Assembly: GCA_963697975.1 (NCBI GenBank)
Contig: OY969111.1
Location: forward strand, 4,526,001-4,590,000
Source: QHXM01 sp963697975
Lineage (GTDB): Bacteria > Acidobacteriota > Blastocatellia > Pyrinomonadales > Pyrinomonadaceae
Direction: 5' to 3'
DNA length: 64,000 nucleotides
Position numbers and translations under genes: made by a program. Below are positions 45,111 to 54,070 of this stretch, one piece after another (the first letter of the stretch is position 1; every line of letters begins with the position of its first letter). The notes under the pieces are model-generated. The model was not told the DNA's origin, made no database searches, and saw only the letters and a list, made by a program, of their open reading frames with translations.

Positions 45111-45244
45111 GATTAAAGACATATAATCTGTCTGAGCTAGCTGTGATGAAGCGTTACAACGATGGAAGATGGGTATTGAAAGAAGTTCGCGTGGGTAGCG
45201 GGTTGAATACTATAACTATCCGCGGCACGCAAGAAGTTAGATAG
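45110..45244 (+). pseudogene. Remnant of the 43924-type lipoprotein gene
   Basis: An open stretch with no start encodes SELAVMKRYNDGRWVLKEVRVGSGLN, close to the C terminus of the 43924-44490 protein. It follows directly after the stop of the 44520 gene in another frame. It is a truncated duplicate. Confidence 0.5.
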
Positions 45245-45264
45245 CGTGGCGAGCTGAAAACGCC

Positions 45265-45282
45265 GCCCAATAAGTGTTGGGC
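45265..45282. repeat. Short GCCCAA/TTGGGC palindrome, attC-like end
   Basis: GCCCAA and TTGGGC arms enclose TAAGTG; GTTGGGC at 45276-45282 matches the attC R' consensus GTTRRRY. It may be a collapsed attC site or a small terminator. Confidence 0.35.
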
Positions 45283-45326
45283 GCGTCGCGGTGAAGTCTG
45301 ATAAGCCCCACATATAGGAGAAGAAT

Positions 45327-45782
45327 ATGAGATACAACTTACTTTTAGTTTTGTTGATTGTAACAATGCTCTCATTATCAGCTAACGCGCAAAGAGGGAG
45401 AAAACAATCTTCAAGTGCCAATCATGATCTTATTGGCTACATCCAAAAGGAGCATCTTGCGGATGGATGCGGCTGTACATATTTCTTCAAAGGCAAAGCT
45501 ACGCGCGCGATCTATTCTGATAATTTCGATAAGGAAATCTGGATGAATATTGATGGTCAAGATGTGAAATTGAAACTTGTTAGCTCGGTCTCCACCCCAA
45601 AAGGAGAAGCTAGAAGGGGGCAGCGAATCACTAGCAGATATGTCGCACCCGATATAAAAGTTAGAATGGATATAGTTATTGGAAAAGATTACGGCGATGG
45701 TCGTGACCGTGCTGGCACTATCACTGTCATAAAAAGTGCCCGCGAGCAAACAGTACAAATTGTCGGATTCTGTGGTTGTTAA
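45327..45782 (+). CDS. Secreted hypothetical protein with Cys-rich ends
   Basis: 151 residues. Signal peptide ending SANAQ, then a domain with DGCGCTYFF near residue 47 and VQIVGFCGC at the C terminus; these cysteines could pair or bind metal. Good ribosome-binding site (AGGAGAAG). Function unknown. Confidence 0.55.
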   Translation: MRYNLLLVLLIVTMLSLSANAQRGRKQSSSANHDLIGYIQKEHLADGCGCTYFFKGKATRAIYSDNFDKEIWMNIDGQDVKLKLVSSVSTPKGEARRGQRITSRYVAPDIKVRMDIVIGKDYGDGRDRAGTITVIKSAREQTVQIVGFCGC

Positions 45783-45912
45783 TGAACTGAGCATTAAGTA
45801 GGGTTGAGGGCTTCTCTACAACCCACCTTGAAGAAAAGGAACTCGGAATATGATAAAAATTTGAGTGCTTGTTTTTCAGACTTCTGCTATTAGCTTCGGT
45901 CGGAGGACGATA

Positions 45913-47064
45913 ATGAGATACGAAAAACGCTTGCTCGCGGGTGGCCTTAACCTCCTTTTGTGCGTAAGCACCATTGCGCAAATGAGGAGCAGGAGCAATA
46001 CCCCCATTAAACCGCGCGGCCCTGCGGCCCCTACAATAAAATTAGTCAAGACACTAAAGCTTTTGCCACCTACGAGCAGTTCTCCTATGGCTAGCGCGGT
46101 TTCACCGAACGGTAATCTTCTTGTCTTAGCTAGGAGTACGACGAGAGGTGCTGACGATTATGCAGTCGAGTTATACGACGCTGTATTTGGGCGATTACTT
46201 CATAGACTGGTTGGGCACACACGACCATCAGAATCAGTCGCATTCTCACCGGATAGCACAATGGTTATTTCCGGCAGTTTTGAATTCATCACCACTAATG
46301 TTTTAAAAGGCGAAGCCCGCTTGTGGGACACGAGAACAGGCTCGCTGTTACAAGTTTTTAAAGGTTCAAATGCGCCTTTTGTAGTGGCTTTCTCGCCGGA
46401 TGGCTCAAGAATCGCAACTGCGACTAGCTCGGAAACGAATCATGATAGGCAATCAGCCACCGAAACAGGTTCTATGGACGTAATGCTCTGGAGCGTGCGT
46501 ACAGGCAGACTAATTCAAACACTAACTGGACGGGTTGAAGGCAACCTCCGTACTCCCCATGTCGAGTTTTCCCCTAATGGTCAACTCTTAGCTGCTACCA
46601 ATAGTGAAACTATCAATCTGTGGAATCTTGGCTCTGGGACTCTTATACACACAATCAAGAATGAACACGGATCAGGGCTTTTTAGATTCACATCAAGTGG
46701 AACCTTGCTGAAAGGCGAGGGTGGGTGCGCTTTTGGAAGCCTTGGAATAAATCTGTGGGATGTAAAAACCGGTGAATTACTCCTAACCATAGATCCTTCA
46801 ATCGGATATCCGCCTTCGAGCACTGAATGTCCCAATGGTGACTATTGGTTTACAGTCTTCTCAGAAGACGAGCAACAACTCACGGCCATCAGCAACGATA
46901 GTTTTAGAACTTGGGACATACAGACTGGAAGACTCAAGCTAAAAATTAAGCTACCACCAAGAACTAACATGCTTGGAGAAACCAAACGCCTTATCAACCG
47001 TAAAACTCTGATCACGATTGATGGAGATGGAGTTGCGAGATGGTGGGAGATAACTGGACTCTAG
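45913..47064 (+). CDS. Secreted WD40-repeat protein
   Basis: 383 residues from ATG 45913 (ribosome-binding site GGAGG). A short signal-like N terminus leads to a Pro-rich stretch, then WD40 blades: SVAFSPDSTMVISGSFEF, EARLWDTRTGSLLQVFKG, VVAFSPDGSRIATA, DVMLWSVRTGRLIQTL, HVEFSPNGQLLAATNSETINLWNLGSGTLIHTI, INLWDVKTGELLLTI and FRTWDIQTGRLKLKI. It probably forms one propeller for protein contacts in the periplasm. Confidence 0.8.
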   Translation: MRYEKRLLAGGLNLLLCVSTIAQMRSRSNTPIKPRGPAAPTIKLVKTLKLLPPTSSSPMASAVSPNGNLLVLARSTTRGADDYAVELYDAVFGRLLHRLVGHTRPSESVAFSPDSTMVISGSFEFITTNVLKGEARLWDTRTGSLLQVFKGSNAPFVVAFSPDGSRIATATSSETNHDRQSATETGSMDVMLWSVRTGRLIQTLTGRVEGNLRTPHVEFSPNGQLLAATNSETINLWNLGSGTLIHTIKNEHGSGLFRFTSSGTLLKGEGGCAFGSLGINLWDVKTGELLLTIDPSIGYPPSSTECPNGDYWFTVFSEDEQQLTAISNDSFRTWDIQTGRLKLKIKLPPRTNMLGETKRLINRKTLITIDGDGVARWWEITGL

Positions 47065-47284
47065 CTAGAGCGGACGGCAGACAGACTTTTAGGTTGCTAA
47101 TATCTTATATGTTCCGTTCAGTCCTCTACCCAATTATGAAAAAGAATAGTGATGAGGGAGGTAAGCCTACAGCATAATGCTGGCTCTAACATCTGGGAAA
47201 TAGGTCTTATTGAAATATTCGGTCTTAGATTTCAGGGCAAATAGGAATTCGTTATCCTTACCTCCTTAGTCTATAGAATGCCGC

Positions 47285-47386
47285 GCCCAACAACTCATTC
47301 AACCGGAGCGGAAAGAGCGTGGCTTTCATCCGCAAGATTGAAGGCTTGATACAATACTTCCCGCCCGGTTAATTCGAACGTTGGGC
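47285..47386 (+). repeat. Integron attC-like recombination site
   Basis: The 102-bp segment opens with GCCCAAC (47285-47291, matches RYYYAAC) and closes with GTTGGGC (47380-47386, matches GTTRRRY). Inside, TTCAACCGGAGCGG near the 5' end is an imperfect complement of CCGCCCGGTTAA near the 3' end, giving the usual two-box imperfect hairpin. A central GCGTGGCTTTCATC is nearly repeated in the site at 49487-49603. Confidence 0.65.
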
Positions 47387-47430
47387 GCGTCGTGGTGAAA
47401 TCCGACAGCCTTCAAAACAGGAAAACTAAA

Positions 47431-47748
47431 ATGAGAAAAATTGCGATTTGTTTGGTTTTGGCGGTTTTATTCGTTGGTGTCGCTAATGCTCAAACGAAAT
47501 CAATGACCGGCACGGTTGTGTATTACTCAACCGGAGCTTCGGGCAATTTCGAGGTTATTCACGTTCAAGTCGGTAACAAACAATATGAGGTTTATCTATT
47601 CCGCAAAGACCTTCCGACACCAAGAATAGTTGGAACGGTTATCGAAGTCGGTCGTGTAGTTCGGGTCTACTATTCAAAAATCGCCGATGGTGAGTTGAGG
47701 GCAACAAAAATCGTCGAAGTCAAGAAACCAAAATCAAAGAAAAACTGA
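47431..47748 (+). CDS. Small secreted protein
   Basis: 105 residues from ATG 47431. Signal peptide ending GVANAQ, then a compact strand-rich, OB-like domain (MTGTVVYYSTGASGNFEVIHVQVGNKQYEVYL, GRVVRVYYSKI) and a Lys-rich tail. Begins 45 bp after an attC-like site, as a cassette gene would. Confidence 0.55.
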   Translation: MRKIAICLVLAVLFVGVANAQTKSMTGTVVYYSTGASGNFEVIHVQVGNKQYEVYLFRKDLPTPRIVGTVIEVGRVVRVYYSKIADGELRATKIVEVKKPKSKKN

Positions 47749-47789
47749 ACCTACGGCAAATCCGACAGCCTTAAAATTCAGGAGGAAAA

Positions 47790-48335
47790 ATGAAACAATC
47801 TCGAATCCCTTTCCTGTTCCCATTGCTTTTTCTGTTCATTCCGTCCGTTAGCTACGCTCAAAGCACTCCGATAGAGCTGGCGAAACAGCTACTCAAGGAC
47901 GATGTAATGGTCAAAGAACTTGCAGAGATGGATGGATTATCTTTGAGTCAAGTAACAAAAAGACTATCTTCTCGGAAAATTGACCTTAACGGGGATGGAG
48001 TTGTTGAATACATTGTGTCAGGCATTGGTTGTGGAAATGCCAATTGTCCGACTTGGCTTTACCGTAAAAGTGGTAATAAATACATTCAAATCCCCGTTGA
48101 AAATGAGTTGTCGGCGACTTCGGTTGAGACTCGCCGAACAAAGACAAACGGTTATCTTGATTTAACTGCTAAAACTCATGGCGGCGGCGGTGAAGGCACT
48201 TTACTCGTGCATAAATTTAATGGCTCTAAATACGTCGTCAAAGAATGTTTCGACATAAAATCTGGGTATTTCGATGGAAGCGGTAATTATCGTGAATACA
48301 AAACACCCAAAGTTACGAAAACGAGGTGCAATTGA
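47790..48335 (+). CDS. Secreted FG-GAP/VCBS-like protein
   Basis: 181 residues. Signal peptide ending SVSYAQ. The motif KIDLNGDGVVEYIVSGIGCG resembles calcium-loop repeats of FG-GAP/VCBS type, and CGNANCPTWLYRK adds a Cys pair. AGGAGG ribosome-binding site. Function unknown. Confidence 0.55.
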   Translation: MKQSRIPFLFPLLFLFIPSVSYAQSTPIELAKQLLKDDVMVKELAEMDGLSLSQVTKRLSSRKIDLNGDGVVEYIVSGIGCGNANCPTWLYRKSGNKYIQIPVENELSATSVETRRTKTNGYLDLTAKTHGGGGEGTLLVHKFNGSKYVVKECFDIKSGYFDGSGNYREYKTPKVTKTRCN

Positions 48336-48348
48336 AAAATAAAATGAG

Positions 48349-48376
48349 TTGCTGTTTGCAGGAGTGGTGATAGAAT
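48349..48376 (+). promoter_or_regulatory. Recurring promoter motif, copy 3
   Basis: TTGCTG (48349-48354), a 16-bp spacer and TAGAAT (48371-48376), followed by TCGCGCCCC. It precedes the gene at 48461. Confidence 0.5.
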
Positions 48377-48460
48377 TCGCGCCCCTTGCAGTACCTCAGA
48401 CCTTACTAAATAGTCGTTGAATGTCAGGCGTTTTGCCCACCTAAGCCGAGGAGTAGAAAA

Positions 48461-48880
48461 ATGAAGAAGACACGCATTATTTCCTTGATGCTTTTGCTGC
48501 TCATTCCGTCTCTTGTGTTTACTCAAACGTCCCGCTCAAGAAGTACCACAGCAACCGCTAATCGAAGCTGGCCTAGTTTTATTGCAGCGTTTCATGTTGC
48601 TGTGAAGAAGCGCGACCGAGTGGCTTTGAGGAAAATGATCGCGATTCCCTTCATCACGCAAGTTGATGGTGAACTCAACTCATCTGATGAAGTTTTCAAA
48701 TGGCTCGATCAAGATAACGGTTGGGCGGAATTGCAGAAAGAGGTAAAGCCGGGAGCCAAATTTGATGATCTTGGCGGCAGAGAACTTAACCGGTGCGCGC
48801 GGAATGGAATCTTCTGTTTCGGCTTTGGGAGCGACAGGCGATGGCGTCTGTCTATGCAAACGGAGAATGAGGTGAATTGA
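48461..48880 (+). CDS. Small secreted protein
   Basis: 139 residues. Signal peptide (LMLLLLIPSLVFTQ), Ser/Thr-rich linker, then a helical domain (SFIAAFHVAVKKRDRVALRKMIAIPF) found in many small bacterial secreted proteins of unknown role. Two cysteines near the end (NRCARNGIFCFGFG). Confidence 0.55.
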   Translation: MKKTRIISLMLLLLIPSLVFTQTSRSRSTTATANRSWPSFIAAFHVAVKKRDRVALRKMIAIPFITQVDGELNSSDEVFKWLDQDNGWAELQKEVKPGAKFDDLGGRELNRCARNGIFCFGFGSDRRWRLSMQTENEVN

Positions 48881-48895
48881 GAGGGAGAGAAAGGA

Positions 48896-49459
48896 ATGAT
48901 GAAGCGACACCTTCTATATCTGATAGTGATATTGCTTTGCGTAGTGAGCGGATTTGCACAGTCTCGCCGTAAAGAGCAAGTTTCAGGTTCGCGTGCAGGA
49001 GTCGTGAGCAACATCCGACAAGTTGATTTCAAGAATTTTATCTATCAATTACGTGGCGAAAGAGTCAGATTCCGAAATGGGAAACAAGTTGGAGGCGATG
49101 GCATATATAGTCTTGCTGAAGTTCATTATGGTGACTTAACAGGTGATGGAAAAGATGAAGCTATCTTGATCTTGAATACATACACAGGCGGAAATAGTGT
49201 CGGGCAAGAGGGCTATATCTATACCATGAATGATGGACGCGCCGTAATGCTTGCAGAGTTTGAAGGTGGCGGAAATGGCTGGCAGCCTATTTATGGTGTA
49301 AGGGTTGAGAATGGCTTACTAAGAGTAGATCATGGTGAAATGATAGAAGGTGATACGCCTTGCTGTCCAGAGCATTACCGCTCATGGAAATATCGCTGGG
49401 ATGGCAACCGACTTACTGAAATCAGTAGATCACCTATAATGAGAAAGGCAGGAAAATAA
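48896..49459 (+). CDS. Secreted protein, paralogue of 50844-51452
   Basis: 187 residues. Signal peptide (LLYLIVILLCVVSGFAQ), basic stretch, then VDFKNFIYQLRG, VHYGDLTGDGKDEAILILN and the ending CCPEHYRSWKYRWDGNRLTEISRSPIMRK. The same blocks occur in the protein at 50844-51452. The GDLTGDGKDEA loop looks calcium-binding. Function unknown. Confidence 0.6.
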   Translation: MMKRHLLYLIVILLCVVSGFAQSRRKEQVSGSRAGVVSNIRQVDFKNFIYQLRGERVRFRNGKQVGGDGIYSLAEVHYGDLTGDGKDEAILILNTYTGGNSVGQEGYIYTMNDGRAVMLAEFEGGGNGWQPIYGVRVENGLLRVDHGEMIEGDTPCCPEHYRSWKYRWDGNRLTEISRSPIMRKAGK

Positions 49460-49486
49460 AGTTGGCTATTTTCATTGCTAAGCCGC

Positions 49487-49603
49487 GCCCCATACATCAT
49501 TAAGTCATTCGTCCCGACCGCCCGATAGCATGGCTTTCATCGTTATCTTTGGAACTCAGGTTGGATGCTTCTCGCGGGCAGCGACTTAATTCTGGCGTTA
49601 GAC
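49487..49603 (+). repeat. Integron attC-like recombination site
   Basis: The 3' end reads GACTTAATTCTGGC then GTTAGAC (49597-49603), close to textbook attC L' and R' boxes. The 5' side has TCATTAAGTC complementary to the L' box. The far 5' box (GCCCCAT) departs from RYYYAAC. The centre TAGCATGGCTTTCATC is shared with the site at 47285-47386. Confidence 0.6.
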
Positions 49604-49633
49604 AGTCCTATTTCCTTACCGAAAGGATGCGCT

Positions 49634-50143
49634 ATGAGAATCTTCACCAGAAAGATGCTAACTATCTGCGGCCTGCTTTTGAGTTTAATGACAGGCTGCT
49701 CATGCTTGCAATCAGACGTGCGCGAAGAACTAAACCATAATCCTATGTTGCGAAGGTTCGGAGTGGAAACCCAAGATATATCTGTCACTAAAGGGTATGT
49801 CGGTATTAGCATTAAAAAAGGACTTTCCTCTGAAGCCATGTGTGCGATCCAAGAAGGTAAAAGTCTTAGAGAAATTTCTAAGTTTGATCCATCTGTAGAG
49901 ACACTTATTGATTTAGAAGATTCAGTTATAAAAAGGATACCAGCGGTTAAAGGCATAGAATGGTCAGCAGTTTGCACCCGTCCTAATGGGGACATGGTGG
50001 CGACAGGCGGCGGTGTAACGGATGAGGTTTGTTATAAAGAGTTCTTACCACAAATAATAATGGCTATAATCGGAGCAATTATCATCGCGGGTCTAATTAT
50101 TTTCTCCTATATTCGCAAAAAGCAGCGGCTGAAAGCTACGTGA
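49634..50143 (+). CDS. Lipoprotein with C-terminal membrane helix
   Basis: 169 residues from ATG 49634. Lipobox-like LMTGC, then a soluble domain and a C-terminal TM helix (IIMAIIGAIIIAGLIIFSYI) with a basic tail. It starts 30 bp after an attC-like site. Function unknown. Confidence 0.55.
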   Translation: MRIFTRKMLTICGLLLSLMTGCSCLQSDVREELNHNPMLRRFGVETQDISVTKGYVGISIKKGLSSEAMCAIQEGKSLREISKFDPSVETLIDLEDSVIKRIPAVKGIEWSAVCTRPNGDMVATGGGVTDEVCYKEFLPQIIMAIIGAIIIAGLIIFSYIRKKQRLKAT

Positions 50144-50281
50144 GCAATACTTTCAGACGGTCAAGCGATGTGTATTTAGAAGCGTCTGCCTCGTCCGCGC
50201 CAGTTGCTAGCCTAAAGTTAAGTGTTGGGCGCTTGCTTTGGAATAAGGATAGTAGGAATAAAGTTAAGAGGAGCAAAACCT

Positions 50282-50821
50282 ATGAAAATCACTTTGTCTA
50301 TCCTTTGTGCGTTGGCTCTACTTTTGTCAAACATCCATTCAACCTATTCAGATGATGTACATACCAATGGCAAGGTTTGTGGTAATCCGGCTACGCCTTG
50401 TAACTCAAGTAAATGGAAATTTGAGCCATACGATCTTTCCTTTCGTTTGCCGCAAGAATTGAAATGGCTCAATAGTTATTCCTCAGCAAGCTTTTATGCC
50501 ATCATTCTCAAAAGCAAGCGTGCTGTGCCTGACCCGGATGGACCCGCAGGAGACGGAGAATGTTCAGGGTTTTTCTCGGAAGCTGAACGACAAAGCGCAC
50601 AGTCTCTATTTACTAATAATAAAGTATTCGCTTCGAGGTTTGATTGTTACGTTGCCGGCATCGGCTATACGAATGTCAATTACAATTACAACATTCTGGC
50701 TGTCTATGCAGGTGAAACACAGGCAGCAGCTAACAGTTTTCTAAGCCAAGTGAAAGCAACTGGACGCTTTCCCGGTGCAAATATCAGAAAGATGCAGGTC
50801 GCCCTGTATTACGGGGATTAG
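50282..50821 (+). CDS. Secreted hypothetical protein
   Basis: 179 residues from ATG 50282. Signal peptide (LSILCALALLLSNIHSTYS). Cysteine pairs (KVCGNPATPCNS, GECSGF, FDCYVAG) suggest disulfides. An attC R'-like GTTGGGC lies at 50224-50230 just upstream. Function unknown. Confidence 0.55.
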   Translation: MKITLSILCALALLLSNIHSTYSDDVHTNGKVCGNPATPCNSSKWKFEPYDLSFRLPQELKWLNSYSSASFYAIILKSKRAVPDPDGPAGDGECSGFFSEAERQSAQSLFTNNKVFASRFDCYVAGIGYTNVNYNYNILAVYAGETQAAANSFLSQVKATGRFPGANIRKMQVALYYGD

Positions 50822-50843
50822 ATATTAAAGAAGGAGAAAACAA

Positions 50844-51452
50844 ATGCTGATGCGATCTACTCTGTGCATTCTGGCGATTTTGCTATGCACAACAATTAGC
50901 GTATCTCAGCCTAGACGAAGAAGTTCTACAAGGGAATCCACCACCTCAGAAAAAACAACCGACATTCGGAAAGTTGATTTCAAGAACTTCACCTACCGTA
51001 CTAAGGGTGAGAACGGGCGTGAATACTCATTCCGATTACGAAATGGTGAATACGCCAAAGAGATTGCGCCTCAAGACGTACATTCAACGAGATTCGATAG
51101 AGTCGTTTACGGCGATTTAACTAATGATGAGAAAGATGAGGCTATAGTGCTACTGATTGAAGAATTTGGAGGAAGCAGTGCTGAACAATATGTCTATATC
51201 TATACAATAAAAAATGGCTTAGTGTCTAAACTTACAGACTTCATTGGTGGCACTAGCGGATGTCTTTTTGAGGGAAAAGAATGTAGTCTCTTAGACCTAG
51301 AGATTCAAGACGGCGTGTTAATAATTGACCGCGCCATACCAACAGATCAAGATGCCAAGTGCTGTCCATCTTTACATCGTTTAACTAAGTATCGCTGGGA
51401 TGGAAACCGCCTTATTGAAATCGGAAAGACACGCATAATGAGGAAAACTTAG
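50844..51452 (+). CDS. Secreted protein, paralogue of 48896-49459
   Basis: 202 residues. Signal peptide (TLCILAILLCTTISVSQ), Arg/Ser-rich stretch, VDFKNFTYRTKG, VVYGDLTNDEKDEAIVLL and CCPSLHRLTKYRWDGNRLIEIGKTRIMRK. It is clearly homologous to the product of 48896-49459. AAGGAG ribosome-binding site. Confidence 0.6.
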   Translation: MLMRSTLCILAILLCTTISVSQPRRRSSTRESTTSEKTTDIRKVDFKNFTYRTKGENGREYSFRLRNGEYAKEIAPQDVHSTRFDRVVYGDLTNDEKDEAIVLLIEEFGGSSAEQYVYIYTIKNGLVSKLTDFIGGTSGCLFEGKECSLLDLEIQDGVLIIDRAIPTDQDAKCCPSLHRLTKYRWDGNRLIEIGKTRIMRKT

Positions 51453-51592
51453 GCTGGGGACGATGAAAAGGACTAACCATGCGATGCTGCTAACAGTCTC
51501 CGCCTATCGCCATTGCAGCACACAATCACCATCGCGGAGATACTGTTCTAGATGTAGTCAGATCAGTGATTGACGTTCAGTAAGGAGAAGCA

Positions 51593-52321
51593 ATGAGTAA
51601 AAACGCAGCAGAGCGTGAGGCATTTCGTAACGAGCGTCTCAATAAAATTAGTACGGGAAAGTCTATTACTGTGCTGCCGCTCGATGAAACTCCAAGAATT
51701 ATCCTTCACATGATACCTCATACCCCATTAGAAACCTTCGATCTTGGAGCCTTTACCCTTCCCACGCTGCAACTGGAGAACGAGATAGATCACATCACCC
51801 CGGAGGTCGCCTTGTTTTTACCGATCACCGCCCCTTACAACCGGCGCGTTGGCGGCAAATTTAATGACGACGGTCTGCTAGTATATGTCAGGGCTGCCTA
51901 TGACATTAGAGACGGCAACCCTGTGATGGAAATTGAGCCTGAGAAAAGATCCGCTTACTCATACCTGCAAGTTTTCAATGATGGCAGCATCGAGGTGGTC
52001 AGAGCGTCGTACTACAGGGGCCACCGACTCATTCACGAAAATTACGAGACCGCTCTCTTAGAGGCTGTACCGAGGTGTCTGCGGATTCAGGAGGAGTTAG
52101 GGGTCGAACCACCAATCTCAGTCTACCTGACACTATCAGGCGTCTTAAACGCGCACCTTAGCGATGATAGTAAAAAAGAGAAGAGCGGCCCGCTAAAAAC
52201 AGACCCTTTTTACATACCCGAAATTGTCGTAGCAAGCTTCGCAATCGACGATCAAAACAAACTTATAGAGAGCTTGAGAGAAGGATTTCAACAAGTCAGG
52301 CACGCTGCCGGAAGGTATTGA
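51593..52321 (+). CDS. Hypothetical cytoplasmic protein
   Basis: 242 residues with no signal peptide. It resembles the C-terminal part of AlbA_2/Schlafen-type proteins only loosely (REAFRNERLNKISTG, then PRIILHMIPHTPLE). No catalytic motif seen. AAGGAGAAG ribosome-binding site. May be a truncated member of a larger family. Confidence 0.45.
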   Translation: MSKNAAEREAFRNERLNKISTGKSITVLPLDETPRIILHMIPHTPLETFDLGAFTLPTLQLENEIDHITPEVALFLPITAPYNRRVGGKFNDDGLLVYVRAAYDIRDGNPVMEIEPEKRSAYSYLQVFNDGSIEVVRASYYRGHRLIHENYETALLEAVPRCLRIQEELGVEPPISVYLTLSGVLNAHLSDDSKKEKSGPLKTDPFYIPEIVVASFAIDDQNKLIESLREGFQQVRHAAGRY

Positions 52322-52369
52322 GTATTATCCACTGCTTAAAAACCTAATCTTCAGGCAAGGTGCGTCATT

Positions 52370-52495
52370 GTGAGTAAAACGTATCTACTGCTCGCTGCCC
52401 TCATTTCTGCTTCCTTAGTAACGGGCTGCAATTTATCTGGGAGAGAGCAAAATTCTATTCATCCAGCTAACGCGTCTCCTACTGCTTCTCCGTAG
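52370..52495 (+). CDS. Very small lipoprotein
   Basis: 41 codons from GTG 52370: signal (LLLAALISASLVTGC) with a good lipobox and a short Ser/Thr/Pro tail. No family. A GTTAGGC box matching the attC R' consensus lies about 80 bp downstream. Confidence 0.45.
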   Translation: MSKTYLLLAALISASLVTGCNLSGREQNSIHPANASPTASP

Positions 52496-52624
52496 CTTCA
52501 CCGGGCGCGGCCACTTCGTCAAGGAAGGCAATTCACCATCCTATGGTTTGTACCACAACCAACCCATGTTAGGCGTCAGATGCATCTATAGGTAAATATA
52601 GTCGTACTGAATGAACCGTAATTT

Positions 52625-54070
52625 ATGAGCCGGATACGCCCGCATTTAGATTTATATGCCTCTGAGCGATTTCTTAAAGCATACCGTAAGGCAAGTCCAA
52701 GCCTTCAATATCTTGCGGAGAGAGCGATTCATGATCTGATAAATCTTTTCAGCTCAAATCCTCGAACTGTCTCGCATTATTATGACCAAGTTGCGCATTG
52801 TAAAACGCGTATTCTCGAAATTGATATTAGTGCAGGACATAGGTTGCTGGCTCATTACTCAAAGAATTGCTTGATAATGTTGGATGTTGGCATTCATGAA
52901 ATTGTAAGCCGATATAGCGATAGCAAATATGAAAGTGATATGAGAAGTATCAATGAAGCTCCAAATCAGTTCTGGCCTGAGCAACGATCAGGTTTTTTTA
53001 TAAGTCACCCGGACAGGTCAATTAGTCTTAAGTATAAAGATGAAGTATCGTCAGAGTGGCTATATTTCCTTGAAGATGCACAAGAAAAGATTTTTTGGGA
53101 CATTGTAAACAAAGTAGCCAGCACTCAACATTCTTCTACTTTTATTGTTGGCGGCCCCGGAACCGGAAAGACATGTATATTGGTCAATCTCTTAAAGCTG
53201 TTTGCTGATCCCGAGTACGATGTTGGAATTGTATTGTCAGATAGTCTAGCCCAATACATTGAAGCCTCGACGGGAGCTAATATTTCAAAATATCGTGTGA
53301 CCTTGAATGCAATGTCTTCTTTAGACTTGCTTCTTATTGATGATCCAACGCACTACAATCTAACGAGGGCGCTGACTCTAAAGAAAACAAGGAGTATTAA
53401 AGCAATCGTTGCTGCATTCGATCCACTTCAACTTGACAAAGTAATATCTGATGAAGAATTTGAAAAATTAGTGGGGGCTAATAGAGTAGCAGTTCATACG
53501 TTGGGGGAGTGTTATCGGCAGAAAGAAAATGTAGGCAAGGCTACTAAACGCATCGTTGATATTGTTGCTGCCTCAACTCCATTTCTAGCAGAGAACAATA
53601 TTCAAAGGTTTCAGGAAAAGCATAAGAGTCTTACCAGACTGGCTAATAATTTAGAGTTCCTCAATCCACATGGCTATACTGAAGTTTACCCTCATGCAAC
53701 GGTTGATAATATACGGTATGAGGTAAAACGGATATTAAGTTCAAAGCAACTGATGTGGCAGCATTGGCCGGGCTTACTAATCCTCTTGGATGGATGCGCG
53801 CTTACTGATGAGGCAATGACCGCTCTCCGACCGCTTATACAGCGTAACTGCGTTAAGATGCTTCCATTCGATAAAGTTAATGAGGTGAAAGGTCTAGAAT
53901 TCCAGCACGTTTTTATTTTCATTAACAAAGACCTTTATGAGGAAATACAAACTGGCTTCAAAGGTACTGGACAGTCCATCTATAATCAAAGACGGCTCTT
54001 AAGAATTCCGTTCTCGCGGGCGAAGGATAGTCTAGTGATATTTGCAATTGAAAATGGCAGAACAGAATAA
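52625..54070 (+). CDS. RelE-like domain fused to an SF1-type helicase/ATPase
   Basis: 481 residues. Residues 1-105 (LYASERFLKAYRKASPSLQYLAERAI, TRILEIDISAGHRLLAHY) match the RelE/ParE toxin fold. After a linker comes a P-loop ATPase: FIVGGPGTGKTCILVNL (near 177), LLLIDDPTHY as Walker B, AAFDPLQLDK and GECYRQKENV, then VNEVKGLEFQHVFIF and LLRIPFSRAKDSLVIF, the last helicase motifs of UvrD/DUF2075-type proteins. The toxin-like domain may act on RNA or be a nucleic-acid sensor. It stands alone with no antitoxin gene. Confidence 0.75.
   Translation: MSRIRPHLDLYASERFLKAYRKASPSLQYLAERAIHDLINLFSSNPRTVSHYYDQVAHCKTRILEIDISAGHRLLAHYSKNCLIMLDVGIHEIVSRYSDSKYESDMRSINEAPNQFWPEQRSGFFISHPDRSISLKYKDEVSSEWLYFLEDAQEKIFWDIVNKVASTQHSSTFIVGGPGTGKTCILVNLLKLFADPEYDVGIVLSDSLAQYIEASTGANISKYRVTLNAMSSLDLLLIDDPTHYNLTRALTLKKTRSIKAIVAAFDPLQLDKVISDEEFEKLVGANRVAVHTLGECYRQKENVGKATKRIVDIVAASTPFLAENNIQRFQEKHKSLTRLANNLEFLNPHGYTEVYPHATVDNIRYEVKRILSSKQLMWQHWPGLLILLDGCALTDEAMTALRPLIQRNCVKMLPFDKVNEVKGLEFQHVFIFINKDLYEEIQTGFKGTGQSIYNQRRLLRIPFSRAKDSLVIFAIENGRTE

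Noticed and set aside
51480..51550. An attC site between 50844-51452 and 51593-52321
   Set aside because: There is an imperfect inverted repeat (CTAACAGTCTCCGC with GCGGAGATACTGTT), but no GTTRRRY end box, so I did not count it as attC.
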